DNA of 64,000 nucleotides from Sphingorhabdus sp. EL138 (GTDB lineage: Bacteria > Pseudomonadota > Alphaproteobacteria > Sphingomonadales > Sphingomonadaceae). Below, one piece after another: positions 44,624-53,797 of this stretch. Where the stretch lies: contig NZ_CAMCWY010000002.1 in NCBI RefSeq assembly GCF_945882965.1, positions 62,001 to 126,000 on the forward strand, written 5' to 3'. Under the pieces are notes generated by a model. That model ran no database searches. It was given only the letters and a program-made list of their open reading frames with translations, and was not told the DNA's origin. A program made the translations under genes and the position numbers. Position 1 is the first letter of the stretch. Every line of letters begins with the position of its first letter.

Positions 44624-45714
44624 AGGGGTTTAGTGAATTGCCACTGCCTGACGCCAGCTTTCTCGCGTACCTGACCGCGGCCGGACTTCTCACCCTGATT
44701 TTGTGCCGCCGCGCCCCCGTGATTGGCGCACGCCTCGGGCTCATCGACGACCCGAGGGCCAAGGCGCACAGCCTCCACGAGAGGAGCACGCCCCTCGTCG
44801 GCGGCATTGCCGTCATTCTGCCGTCACTGCTGCTGACTGGCGCCGACGCAATGCTGCGTGGGTTCTCTGGTGGTTGGGATAGTGCACCGACCGCCGCCGC
44901 GGGCTTCTCTCTCCTCGTCGTCACCCTCATGCTCCTCGGCGCCCTTGACGACCGCGTCCACCTGTCGGCACGCCTTCGGCTCGCAGTCACTGCGACGATG
45001 TTTACCCTGTTTACGTATCTATATCCCGCCTTCAGCGTCGCGTCGCTGGCCGCGCCCGGCTTCGGCGTCTCCGTCTCCTTGGGATACATGGCCGCGCCAT
45101 TCTCCGCCCTGTGCCTCCTCGCGTTTACCAATGCCGTGAACATGGCCGACGGGCGCAATGGACTGGTCATCGGCCTCAGTCTAATCTGGTGCCTGACACT
45201 GAGCCTCTACGTGCCGACGCATCTGCAGGTGCCGCTATACGGGGTCGCGGTCTCGTTGCTAGTCACAGGATACTACAACCTCAGGGGAAAACTGTTTTTG
45301 GGTGACGGCGGCACATACGGCCTCGCGGCATTGATTGGCTTGACGGGCCTATACGCGCACGGCCTCTCGCCGCAGCCGGGCGGGATTTCATCGACCCAAC
45401 TGGCGGCGCTCTTTGCCATACCCGGCCTCGACATGTTCAGGCTCATTGCCGAGCGCAGCGAGCGCGGCGCCTCGCCATTTACGAGTGACCACGACCACCT
45501 CCACCACAGGCTAGATCGCTACATCGGCTGGCGTGCGGGGCTGCCGGTGTATCTTGCGCTGGCGGGCGGACCAATTCTGGTCGCATGCAGCGCGCCCGAT
45601 ATGGGCACGCCAGGCCTCATTGCCGCCGCGGTGTTGTATGGCGCGGCGTGGCTTGTGACACGCAGGCACCGCCAACAGTGGGGCGACGGGCCCGCGGACG
45701 GTAAGGGCACCTGA
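44620..45714 (+). CDS. WecA/MraY-family undecaprenyl-phosphate sugar-1-phosphate transferase
   Basis: 364 residues with about ten hydrophobic segments and the family motifs: IDDPRAKAHSLHERSTPLVGG, LLGALDDRVHLSARLRL (Mg site), NAVNMADGRNGL (catalytic), FLGDGGTYGL and DHDHLHHRL (sugar recognition). It attaches the first sugar-1-phosphate (often GlcNAc-1-P) to undecaprenyl phosphate and so starts repeat-unit assembly. GTG start overlapping the antiterminator stop (GTGA). Confidence 0.93.
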   Translation: MKGFSELPLPDASFLAYLTAAGLLTLILCRRAPVIGARLGLIDDPRAKAHSLHERSTPLVGGIAVILPSLLLTGADAMLRGFSGGWDSAPTAAAGFSLLVVTLMLLGALDDRVHLSARLRLAVTATMFTLFTYLYPAFSVASLAAPGFGVSVSLGYMAAPFSALCLLAFTNAVNMADGRNGLVIGLSLIWCLTLSLYVPTHLQVPLYGVAVSLLVTGYYNLRGKLFLGDGGTYGLAALIGLTGLYAHGLSPQPGGISSTQLAALFAIPGLDMFRLIAERSERGASPFTSDHDHLHHRLDRYIGWRAGLPVYLALAGGPILVACSAPDMGTPGLIAAAVLYGAAWLVTRRHRQQWGDGPADGKGT

Positions 45715-46030
45715 CGGGGGAAGATTTTAAAAAATTGACGGTATTAATTGCCGGCGATATGCACCGACAAATTTTATGAGGCTTTGGTAACGCCTCAGCC
45801 TCGGTTTAGGTATAGTTGCCACGTGGCGGCGCCCCGCGCGCGCCAATGCTCCTCAGCGGTGGGCTTTCACCCGCCGTGCGGTAGCCGTTCTGGATGCCAC
45901 TAGAATTCGCGGCCGCGCTTTTAGATACCCCCAACACGCCCAACGCATCGGGGTGTGTTGGCCCGAGGCCCGCAACACAATGGCGCCGGCGTTGCAAAAT
46001 ACCGCGCCGAACTTTTAAACACTATCTGAC
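45715..46030. other. intergenic region with a possible promoter
   Basis: TTGACG (45735-45740) and TATGCA (45758-45763) are separated by 17 bases and could be a sigma-70-type promoter for the gene at 46031. A TGAGGC/GCCTCA inverted repeat lies just downstream (about 45779-45799). No gene is seen. Confidence 0.4.
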
Positions 46031-47500
46031 ATGCAATCACCCCCAAACACACACACGCAACGCGGCGCCCCTGCATTGGCCGACCGGCGCACCGGCCCCT
46101 CGCACTCGCCTGGCACGCTTGGCCTTGCCTGCCTACTCCTCGCCAGCGCCTTCGCGCTTGGCGGCAGTGCGCGGCCCGAAGTCGCGTCCCTCGAAGTTCT
46201 GCGCCCACTGGCCGTGGTCGGGCTGGGCGTCGCCCTGCTTAACGTCCGTCGCGCGCACATCCGCCACTACCGCGTCCCACTCGCCATCGCATTACTCTGC
46301 GCCGCACTGCTGGCCCTCCAACTCGCGCCGCTGCCCGCTGGCGCGGCGAGTGCCCTGCACGGGCGCGGCCTCGTGAGCGAAATCGACGCCTCCACAGGCC
46401 TCGGATCGGCGTGGCGCCCACTGTCACTGTGGGCGCCCGCGACGCAAAATTCACTCTGGGCCCTGCTTGTGCCCCTGTCACTCCTCGCCACCTGCATCCA
46501 GTTGGGGGCGCGCGACCTGTCAAGGCTACTACTCTTGGCCCTCGCGGCGGGCGCCTCCAGCGCCATCATCGCCCTCCTCCAGACTATTGGCGACCCGCAA
46601 GGTCCGCTCTACTTCTACGACGTCACAAATTTTGGATCGGCCGTCGGCCTATTTGCCAACCGCAACCACCAGGCCGCGCTCCTCGCCTGCCTCATACCCC
46701 TGACATTTGCCGCGGTGCGTCTACGAAAAAGCAATGCGGGCGCCTCCAGCCACGTCGGCGGCAAGTTTGACCCGTGGCTCGTCGCCGCAATTGTCGCCAC
46801 CGCATTTCTCGTGCCACTCATCCTAGTCACCGGCTCCCGCACGGGCCTCCTAATGGGCGCCATCGCCCTCCTCAGTGTCGCCGCCGTCACAAACGCCGGC
46901 AGTAAGCCCGTGGCCCCCGACGGCGTTTGGACTTCGCGCAAGGCCAAGATCGCCCTCGCTGCGCTCGCCACCGCCGCCCTCGTCTCAGTCACCATTTACG
47001 TCCAGCGCGACCTCGCCATCGACCGCCTAATGGAGGCCGAGGCGGGTGAGGGCATGCGCGCACGCATTTTACCGACAATGGTCGACATGATCACGCTCCA
47101 CCAGCCGTGGGGTATCGGCCTCGGCGCATTCAGGGAAGTCTACGAGGCCAATGAGCCGACGTCGCTGCTGATGGGAGTTTACATGAACCAGGCACACAAT
47201 GACTGGCTCGACGTCGCACTCACGGGCGGCCTGCCTGGACTGGCCATCGCCGCGGTGGCTATTTGCGCGTGGCTCGCACGCGCGGCGATAGTCTTCAAGG
47301 GCGAGGCGCCAGATGACTTTCAGGCCCTGCGCGCGGCGGGCCTCACTGTGCTGCTGATACTGGCCCTCGCCTCCCTCTCCGACTACCCCGCGCGCACGCC
47401 GGCCCTGGCTTGTCTCATCGCACTCGCATCAGTATGGGCGGCCCTGCCGGCACAGCCCCGCCCCGCCGCACCTCAATATTTTGACGCCCAAGGAGCCTGA
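46031..47500 (+). CDS. O-antigen ligase/polymerase (Wzy-like) membrane protein
   Basis: 489 residues, about 11 hydrophobic segments. The central O-antigen ligase domain carries GSRTGLLMGAIALLS (about 278-292) and the large periplasmic loop has WGIGLGAFREVY...MNQAHNDWLDVALTGGLPGL (about 358-398), the H-N-D-[WL] motif common to Wzy/WaaL proteins. It polymerises or ligates lipid-linked repeat units in the periplasm. Very GC-rich with strongly C-ending codons. A second polymerase-like gene lies at 53798. Wza and Wzc genes follow directly. Confidence 0.85.
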   Translation: MQSPPNTHTQRGAPALADRRTGPSHSPGTLGLACLLLASAFALGGSARPEVASLEVLRPLAVVGLGVALLNVRRAHIRHYRVPLAIALLCAALLALQLAPLPAGAASALHGRGLVSEIDASTGLGSAWRPLSLWAPATQNSLWALLVPLSLLATCIQLGARDLSRLLLLALAAGASSAIIALLQTIGDPQGPLYFYDVTNFGSAVGLFANRNHQAALLACLIPLTFAAVRLRKSNAGASSHVGGKFDPWLVAAIVATAFLVPLILVTGSRTGLLMGAIALLSVAAVTNAGSKPVAPDGVWTSRKAKIALAALATAALVSVTIYVQRDLAIDRLMEAEAGEGMRARILPTMVDMITLHQPWGIGLGAFREVYEANEPTSLLMGVYMNQAHNDWLDVALTGGLPGLAIAAVAICAWLARAAIVFKGEAPDDFQALRAAGLTVLLILALASLSDYPARTPALACLIALASVWAALPAQPRPAAPQYFDAQGA

Positions 47501-47507
47501 CGCCCCA

Positions 47508-48245
47508 ATGAATACCAAATCTCTAGCCAAGCTGACAATCATTGCAGGCGGCGCCCTGCTAATGAGTGCCTGCGCCACGACGCCACCCGTCGGCGGCGAC
47601 CCGGGCCTGACTGTAATGCCCACGCGCGACCTGCCCACGCCCGACGCCTCTGACTACAAGCCAAATACCCGCCCCTACTTGGTGGGACCGCTGGACCGCC
47701 TCACCGTCGACGTCTTCAACGTCACCGGCCTCACGGACCGCGAAATCCAGGTCGACGCCGCCGGCAAAATGTCATTCCCCCTCGCGGGCATCATCGACGT
47801 CGCCGGACGCACGCCGGGGGAGGTGGAGGCCCTAATTGCCCAACGACTGCGCGCCACCTACATCAAAAACCCACAGGTGACGGTAAACCTCAAGGAGGCC
47901 GTCAGCCAAATCGTCACGGTCGAGGGCCAGGTTAAGAAGCCAGGCCTCTACCCCGTCACCGGCCGCATGACGCTCCTCCAAGTCATGGCCGTCGCGGAAG
48001 GGCCCGGCGACTTTGCCAACCTCGAGAATGTCATCATCTACCGCACGGTGAAGGGCCAGCGCTTCGCCGCCGTCCACGACGTCGACTACATTCGCCAGGG
48101 CGCATACCCCGACCCCGAGATTTACCCCAACGACCTCGTCATGGTCGGCGACGACGCCTCGGCGCGCCTCGTCAAGGACTTGCTGACGACCTTCTCCCTC
48201 GTGAGTGGGCCCCTCGTCATTGCCATCGACCGCCTCGCGCGGTAA
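47508..48245 (+). CDS. polysaccharide export lipoprotein (Wza/GumB-like)
   Basis: 245 residues. Lipoprotein signal with lipobox LMSAC, then a Poly_export (PES) domain (RPYLVGPLDRLTVDVFNVTGLTDREIQVDAAGKMSFPLAGIIDVAGRT) and a SLBB domain (QIVTVEGQVKKPGLYPVTGRMTLLQVMAVAEGP). It forms the outer-membrane or periplasmic channel for polymer export with the Wzc partner downstream. The start was set at 47508 so that the signal begins MNTKSLAKL; AAGGAG lies 12 bases before it. Confidence 0.93.
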   Translation: MNTKSLAKLTIIAGGALLMSACATTPPVGGDPGLTVMPTRDLPTPDASDYKPNTRPYLVGPLDRLTVDVFNVTGLTDREIQVDAAGKMSFPLAGIIDVAGRTPGEVEALIAQRLRATYIKNPQVTVNLKEAVSQIVTVEGQVKKPGLYPVTGRMTLLQVMAVAEGPGDFANLENVIIYRTVKGQRFAAVHDVDYIRQGAYPDPEIYPNDLVMVGDDASARLVKDLLTTFSLVSGPLVIAIDRLAR

Positions 48246-48304
48246 CAAAAAAGCCCGCCTCGCGCGTTAACAAAAGACACCCGCCCCGCGCGGTGCATAA
48301 AATG
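48230..48304 (+). repeat. three imperfect tandem repeats of about 25 bp between the Wza and Wzc genes
   Basis: Copies start at about 48230, 48255 and 48280. Each begins CCGCCTCGCGCG (third: CCGCCCCGCGCG) followed by a TTAACAAAA-like A-rich segment. The first covers the end and stop codon of the Wza gene; the last runs into the Wzc start codon. Confidence 0.8.
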
Positions 48305-50551
48305 AGTACACCCATGAACACACGCGACAATCCAGACAATATGCAGGCCGACCCCCGCGACGCGCGCGCGGCACTCTCGCCGCAGAAGACGCGCCTGCAG
48401 TTGGCGCAGGGAGACGACGACCGCCTCCTGCCGCCCGAGATACTGCAATACTGGCAGGTCGTGCTGCGCTGGCGCTGGGTCATTGCCGGCATCATCGCCG
48501 CCAGCCTCGCCATTGGATTGATCGTGACTTTGCTCATGTCACCGCAATACACCGCACGATCGCAGATTGAGATTTCGCGCGAGCAGAAGAACGTCACCAA
48601 CGTCGAGGGCATCGACCGCGCCTCTGAGAGCAGAGACCTAGAATTTTACGACACGCAGTACGCCCTCCTCAAGGCAGAATCACTGGCCGAGCGGGTAGGC
48701 GTCTCCCTCAAGCTGCACGAGCAGGAGGCCTTCTTTGACAGCCACGGCGTCGACGGCTCCGACCGCCCCGAGGCCCGCAGGCGCCAGGTTATGAAACTAC
48801 TGCTTGAAAACGTCACCATCGAGCCCGTCAAAAAGTCAAAGCTCGTCAACGTCAAATACACCAGCCGATCGCCCGAACTCGCCTCAAGGATTGCCGACGC
48901 GTGGGTGCGCGAGTTTATCGGCGCCAGCATGGACCGCCAATACGCCTCCAACGCAGACGCGCGACGCTTCCTAGAGCAGCGCCTGAGCGACCTGCGCGCG
49001 CGGCTGGAGAAGTCCGAGCGCGAAATGGTCACCTACGCCAGCGAGAGGGGCATCGTGGAACTCAGCACGACCCGCGACGCCGAGGGCAAGACGCAGACGC
49101 AGCAGACCCTCACCTCGGCAGACCTCGAGGGCTTCAACGCCGCACTGATCGCCGCCCGCACCGACCGCATTGCCGCGCAGAGTAAGACAACCTCCGGCGC
49201 CTCCGACACGTCCGCCGAGGCACTGGCAAACAGCACGATCTCGAGCCTGCGCCAGCGCCGCGGCGAACTTAACGCAGACTACGCCCGCCTCCTCGTGCAA
49301 TTTGAACCCGAATATCCCGAGGCGCTGGCGATCAAGGAACAGATCGACGCGCTCGACGCGTCGATCGCCCGCGAGGCGTCGCGCGTCGGCGCCAGCCAGC
49401 GCCAAGGCTACGCCGAGGCCCGCGCCCGCGAGCGGGCCCTCGAGGGTCAAGTGGGCGGCCTCAAGTCGCAGCTAGACCGCCAGCAGCGCGACAGCATTCA
49501 GCATCAGGTCCTCGTGCGCGACGCCGACACCAACCGCCAACTCTATGACGCGCTCCTCCAGCGCTACAAGGAAATCGGCATCGCCGGCGCCATCGGCACC
49601 AGCAACATTTCTGTCGTCGACAAGGCCAAAATTCCGCGCACGCCCTCCGCGCCGAGCATTCCGCTGAACCTAGCCGTCGCGCTGCTGGTGGGCCTCGGCG
49701 GCTCCCTCCTCGCCCTATTCGCGCTGGAGCAGATGAACCAGGGCATCCACGCGCCCGAGGACGTCCCCAACCTGCTGGGCTTGCCCCTGCTGGGCAATGT
49801 GCCGCTCGCGCACGGCGACCCAGCCGAGGCGCTGCGGGACCCCAAGTCGCATCTGTCGGAGGCCTACTTCTCCATCCGCTCGGCTCTGGCCTTTGCGACC
49901 ACGCACGGCGTCCCACATTCTTTGGGCCTTACGAGTACGAAGCCGAGCGAGGGCAAGTCCACCTCCGCACTCGCACTGGCGCAGATCATTGCCCGCACGG
50001 GGAAGACAGTCCTGCTGGTCGACGCCGACCTGCGCTCGCCGTCGGTGCACCAGATGTTCGGGCTCAAGAACGTGCGCGGCTTCAGCAACATGCTGACCGG
50101 AGCCGATGACGTAGGCGCCCTCGCCCTCGAGACAGACTTGGCGGGCCTGAGCGTCATGACCTCGGGCCCCAAGCCGCCCAACCCGTCCGAGTTGCTGAGC
50201 GGTGACCGCCTGAGCCAGGTACTGCGCATGCTCGAGGGCCGCTACGACCACGTCATCGTCGACTGCCCGCCCGTGCTTGGCCTGTCGGACGCGCCGCTGC
50301 TGAGCCAGGCCGTCGAGGGCCTCGTATATGTGGTGGAGCCGGAGGGCGCGCCGGTGCGGGGCATTCGCGCGTCGATCCACCGCGTGGCGATGCTGGGCGG
50401 CAACATACTGGGCGCCATTGTGACGAAGATTGACCCGAGCAAGAATAGCTACGGCTACGGCTACGGCTACGGCTACGGCTATGGCTATGGCGCCTATGGC
50501 TACGGCAGCGAGGGCGAGGCGGACGCGCCGGCGGTTGGCCGGCGTGCCTGA
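48302..50551 (+). CDS. Wzc/GumC-type chain-length determinant and tyrosine autokinase
   Basis: 749 residues. N-terminal Wzz domain with two transmembrane segments (WRWVIAGIIAASLAIGLIVTLLM near residue 55; VALLVGLGGSLLALFAL near 460) and a long coiled-coil periplasmic part. The cytoplasmic BY-kinase has Walker A STKPSEGKST (about 545), A' TVLLVDADLRSP and B HVIVDCPPVLGLSDAP. The C-terminus is a tyrosine cluster of alternating Tyr-Gly, the autophosphorylation tail. It controls polymer length and export with Wza. The start is ambiguous: GTG 48293, ATG 48302 or ATG 48314. Confidence 0.93.
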   Translation: MSTPMNTRDNPDNMQADPRDARAALSPQKTRLQLAQGDDDRLLPPEILQYWQVVLRWRWVIAGIIAASLAIGLIVTLLMSPQYTARSQIEISREQKNVTNVEGIDRASESRDLEFYDTQYALLKAESLAERVGVSLKLHEQEAFFDSHGVDGSDRPEARRRQVMKLLLENVTIEPVKKSKLVNVKYTSRSPELASRIADAWVREFIGASMDRQYASNADARRFLEQRLSDLRARLEKSEREMVTYASERGIVELSTTRDAEGKTQTQQTLTSADLEGFNAALIAARTDRIAAQSKTTSGASDTSAEALANSTISSLRQRRGELNADYARLLVQFEPEYPEALAIKEQIDALDASIAREASRVGASQRQGYAEARARERALEGQVGGLKSQLDRQQRDSIQHQVLVRDADTNRQLYDALLQRYKEIGIAGAIGTSNISVVDKAKIPRTPSAPSIPLNLAVALLVGLGGSLLALFALEQMNQGIHAPEDVPNLLGLPLLGNVPLAHGDPAEALRDPKSHLSEAYFSIRSALAFATTHGVPHSLGLTSTKPSEGKSTSALALAQIIARTGKTVLLVDADLRSPSVHQMFGLKNVRGFSNMLTGADDVGALALETDLAGLSVMTSGPKPPNPSELLSGDRLSQVLRMLEGRYDHVIVDCPPVLGLSDAPLLSQAVEGLVYVVEPEGAPVRGIRASIHRVAMLGGNILGAIVTKIDPSKNSYGYGYGYGYGYGYGAYGYGSEGEADAPAVGRRA
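50448..50510 (+). repeat. hexanucleotide repeat GGCTAC/GGCTAT coding the Tyr-Gly tail
   Basis: About eight near-identical GGCTAC or GGCTAT units in a row, one interruption (GGCGCC), then two more. They encode the alternating Tyr-Gly tail of the Wzc kinase. Six-base units keep frame if copies are gained or lost. Confidence 0.85.
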
Positions 50552-50669
50552 CGCGCGCACTGCGGCGCGCTTGAGGACCGCTTGCGTTATCGGCAGTTTG
50601 GTGTGGAGGCTCAAAAATTTTCAAATCTCCAAAATTTCTGCTCACAAAAACATAAAAATTGGATTTAAA

Positions 50670-51530
50670 ATGAATGAAGCCGATTTAAATAAAAATTCAA
50701 TCAATCGATTTACTTTAGTTTATCAGAAAAACTATTGGAGAGGATTTGCCTGCACCGTTTCGTCTATTTCAAAAAGATCTGATTCAATAATAAAAATAGA
50801 CGTAATAACAGATAGTCATTCATATTCACATTTTGAAAAAATAAAAAACAAATACCTTTCCCCCGTTTTGAAAAATATTTCATTTGAATGCAAATCTTTG
50901 TCAAAAAATGATATGAATTTTTTACAGAAATTTTCATTTAAGACTCATTTTCATCCATCAGTCTGCTATCGACTGTTTTATATGGATTTATTTGAGTGCA
51001 ATGAACCTGTCTGTTATCTCGACACTGACATAGTGTTTAAAACAAATACTTTAGATATAGGCCAATTCGTTTCTGAAGATTTTCCAATCTCAGCACGTTG
51101 CGAAACAAAAAAAGACGTAACCGGAAAGCCCTACTTTAACGCTGGCGTCATTATAATGAATTGTCGAGAAAAAAAGGAAGAGTTATTTACTCTTTTAACC
51201 GAAGCCAAAAGACTACTACCAGTGCTTTCCAAGAGTTCCATTTATCTAGATCAGGATGCGTTAAATATCGCCTTTGAAAACAGATGGAAAGAACTGCCAA
51301 TCCGCCTAAACCGCACGCCGTCGGATAACGGAGTTGCCTTGGACAGATGCATTGCGCACGCTACAGGCTCGAGGAAGCCCTGGATGCTGGGCGCTGGACA
51401 CGCCTACAACACCTTATACGAGAGAGAAATCGAACAGCTAAAGCTACCAGTTTATATACGGTACGATGTCATTTGGCCGCTTAAAGCATTAAAGCGGCGA
51501 GTAAATTCTCTGATGCGATCAAATAGGTGA
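50670..51530 (+). CDS. glycosyltransferase, family 8-like
   Basis: 286 residues, soluble, GT-A fold. FTLVYQKNYWRGFACTVSSI at the start, YRLFYMDLFECNEPVCYLDTDIVFKT with the D-x-D metal motif, FNAGVIIMN, and YLDQDALNIAF near the end are the GT8 pattern (galactosyl- or glucosyltransferases). Much more AT-rich than the preceding Wzc gene; the start at 50670 was chosen because the open frame upstream only runs through the Wzc repeat tail. Probably adds a hexose to the lipid-linked repeat unit. Confidence 0.85.
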   Translation: MNEADLNKNSINRFTLVYQKNYWRGFACTVSSISKRSDSIIKIDVITDSHSYSHFEKIKNKYLSPVLKNISFECKSLSKNDMNFLQKFSFKTHFHPSVCYRLFYMDLFECNEPVCYLDTDIVFKTNTLDIGQFVSEDFPISARCETKKDVTGKPYFNAGVIIMNCREKKEELFTLLTEAKRLLPVLSKSSIYLDQDALNIAFENRWKELPIRLNRTPSDNGVALDRCIAHATGSRKPWMLGAGHAYNTLYEREIEQLKLPVYIRYDVIWPLKALKRRVNSLMRSNR

Positions 51531-51597
51531 TGAATTCAAATTTTGCTAAGGTGCGCGAAAACGTATCAAACTTTGGTTTTTTGAGACTGCCGTAAAA

Positions 51598-52368
51598 ATG
51601 GCACGGATGATCCTTTCTAGAATAGGATATCGGTCACTATTAACACGCGAAAAAATCAGGATCGGAACTCGGTTGAGCGCCGAGCTAAATCATACCGTTG
51701 CATACGGTCCATTTAAGGGTTTGATTTTAAAACCTAAGTCATCGTGGAGCAGAGCCGATAGAGGCTCTATGCTTTTGGGCATTTACGAAAGAGAAGTAAG
51801 TGACTTACTGCCGCAGGTATTTTTCAAACGTTCTGTATTTGTTAATTTCGGAGCTGCTGATGGCTTTTATGCACTCGGCGTTTTGACGAGTGGGTTAGCA
51901 GAACGGGTAATCGCCTTCGAACAATGTGAAAAATCTAGAAATATTTTAGTCAGCTCGGCGACATTAAACTCAGTGTCCGAAAAATTAACGGTACGGGGCA
52001 AGGCAGACGAACTTTGTATAATAAAATTGGCGTCACACCTGCCTCTTAATAAGAGTGTTGTCTTATTTGATGTTGAGGGCGCAGAATATACACTGTTATC
52101 TGAAGCTGTCTTTTCAGCTCTTAATGGTGCCATTATAATTGTAGAAATTCATCGGCTTCGCGATATCGGCTCCCAGGTGGTTTTATCGACGCTAATAAAA
52201 CGGTCCGGCAGAGCCTACAAGGTAAAGATAATAAAGCAGGCATCGCGGGACCCACTGTCGCTCCCATTTACAACTATGCTGTCAGATGACGAAGCTTGGC
52301 TCCTCTGCTCCGAGGGACGAGGGTATAGACAAGTTTGGGCCGTCTTTGAACCTTCTGTCATAATGTAG
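51598..52368 (+). CDS. FkbM-like SAM-dependent methyltransferase
   Basis: 256 residues. The Rossmann motif I is FVNFGAADGFYALGV (about 81-95), followed by AFEQCEKSRNILVSSATLN and LFDVEGAEYTLLSEAV, matching the EP...N and D-V-EG-E pattern of FkbM methyltransferases, which O-methylate sugars in surface polysaccharides. Low GC, in line with its neighbours. No clear ribosome binding site, so the start is tentative. Methylation of an exopolysaccharide sugar is inferred from context. Confidence 0.75.
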   Translation: MARMILSRIGYRSLLTREKIRIGTRLSAELNHTVAYGPFKGLILKPKSSWSRADRGSMLLGIYEREVSDLLPQVFFKRSVFVNFGAADGFYALGVLTSGLAERVIAFEQCEKSRNILVSSATLNSVSEKLTVRGKADELCIIKLASHLPLNKSVVLFDVEGAEYTLLSEAVFSALNGAIIIVEIHRLRDIGSQVVLSTLIKRSGRAYKVKIIKQASRDPLSLPFTTMLSDDEAWLLCSEGRGYRQVWAVFEPSVIM

Positions 52369-52373
52369 AATTT

Positions 52374-53639
52374 ATGAGAGCGAATATCCCAACCGCTCTA
52401 GTAAGCGCTGTGGTAAGTGCCTGCGCTTCGATATTGTACTCAATTTTTGCAATCGGAATGGTTGCAAGAGAGATAACCTCCAACGAACTTACTACGATCA
52501 TTTCATCGACCGGGTTTTTACTGCCGCTGGGTTTTGCTCAATCGGGATTATCAGGAGTAGTGGTTCGAGAGATTATTGAACTAAGAAATAACGGCCAAAT
52601 AATTTCAGATTCTCAAAAGATCGGCACCGCATTTATTTTCTGCGCCGCTTTTTCGATTATAATTTTTATAATTATGCTGATAAATTCTATTTTTAATGGA
52701 ACATTTTATATAATTCCAGTATCTTTATTAATAACTTGTGGATTAATTTGCTCGATATCACAAAGCGTCGCCGTTGCTGAAAGCAAAAATATATCAAATA
52801 ACATTTTCCAAATATCAAGTTTAATTATTTGCTCAACAATGTTATTCATATCTCTTTATTTCAATATTAAAAATATAGATATTTTACTGATCATAATATT
52901 AGGGGTGCCTTCCACCTCTTCAATATTGGGCTTTTTATATTTCATTATGCGGCGGGATTTTCGGGCTATGATATCTAGTTTTAAGGTGCGCCGATTGCCC
53001 TTTATTTGGCGAGAGGTATTGCCCTTTTCTATAAATGGAGGCTTGGCCTCGTTACTGGTGGCGGCTCCCACCCTAAATATCCCAGCATTTGTGATCCCAG
53101 AGTTGTCGGCGGACGAATCGCTATTTTGGCGGTTCGGTCTATTTTCATCAAATTTAACAGTAACCCTAGCTGCTGCTATTTTACCCCATCTTATACTAAG
53201 TGCTCGATTAATCGAAAATCATGGTCCAGAGCGAGAGGTAAGGAATTACGCACTTTTCATGCTAATGTTATTATTTCTGGTCACTTTAAGTGCAAGCTTG
53301 GTTTTTATTTTTTCACCCATCGTTATAGATATGTGGTTGAATCGCGATGTTTACAATTCTCCGTATCGATTGGGATGGTCTTTCGTCATTGCTGCTTGGT
53401 GTTTGGTGAGCTTCCTTGGCAGTGCTGCGTTAATGTCAGTACCAACTAACAAGATCATAGTTTGTACGGCTGTAGCTCTTATTGCTCTTATTCTCACGAC
53501 TATGTTGGCATACCCGAAGCATCAGCTTAGCCTCACATGGGGGTACTTGGTTGCCATGGCAGCTTATGCCTGCTGCTTAATTGCCGTGATTTGTAACGAG
53601 TTCAGGACATCCAATAGTCCTTCTGCCTCCAGAATTTAA
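52374..53639 (+). CDS. oligosaccharide flippase (Wzx-like)
   Basis: 421 residues with about 12 hydrophobic segments and few charges; the N-terminal SAVVSACASILYSIFAIGMVAREITSNELTTII and the Gly/Pro-rich first helices fit the MOP/MATE polysaccharide flippase superfamily. It would turn the undecaprenyl-linked repeat unit to the periplasmic side, between the transferases and the polymerase. It starts 5 bases after the FkbM-like gene. AT-rich. Confidence 0.8.
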   Translation: MRANIPTALVSAVVSACASILYSIFAIGMVAREITSNELTTIISSTGFLLPLGFAQSGLSGVVVREIIELRNNGQIISDSQKIGTAFIFCAAFSIIIFIIMLINSIFNGTFYIIPVSLLITCGLICSISQSVAVAESKNISNNIFQISSLIICSTMLFISLYFNIKNIDILLIIILGVPSTSSILGFLYFIMRRDFRAMISSFKVRRLPFIWREVLPFSINGGLASLLVAAPTLNIPAFVIPELSADESLFWRFGLFSSNLTVTLAAAILPHLILSARLIENHGPEREVRNYALFMLMLLFLVTLSASLVFIFSPIVIDMWLNRDVYNSPYRLGWSFVIAAWCLVSFLGSAALMSVPTNKIIVCTAVALIALILTTMLAYPKHQLSLTWGYLVAMAAYACCLIAVICNEFRTSNSPSASRI

Positions 53640-53797
53640 CTGTAGGGGCAATATAGGGCCCCTTTGTACGACCGTCCCAGCACATTTCAAAGCCCGATAC
53701 CATGTTGGATTATCTGCTCAGCGCTCCTAATACTTCAGGATCAAAAAATCTGAAAATAACAAATGCTGTTCACTAGACAAAAAACCTTCATTAAAAA

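Noticed and set aside
45898-45916. CACTAGAATTCGCGGCCGC resembles a cloning-vector polylinker (EcoRI-NotI)
   Set aside because: It lies in continuous GC-rich sequence between two normal exopolysaccharide genes without further vector sequence, so a chance match is more likely than contamination; read coverage across it would settle this.
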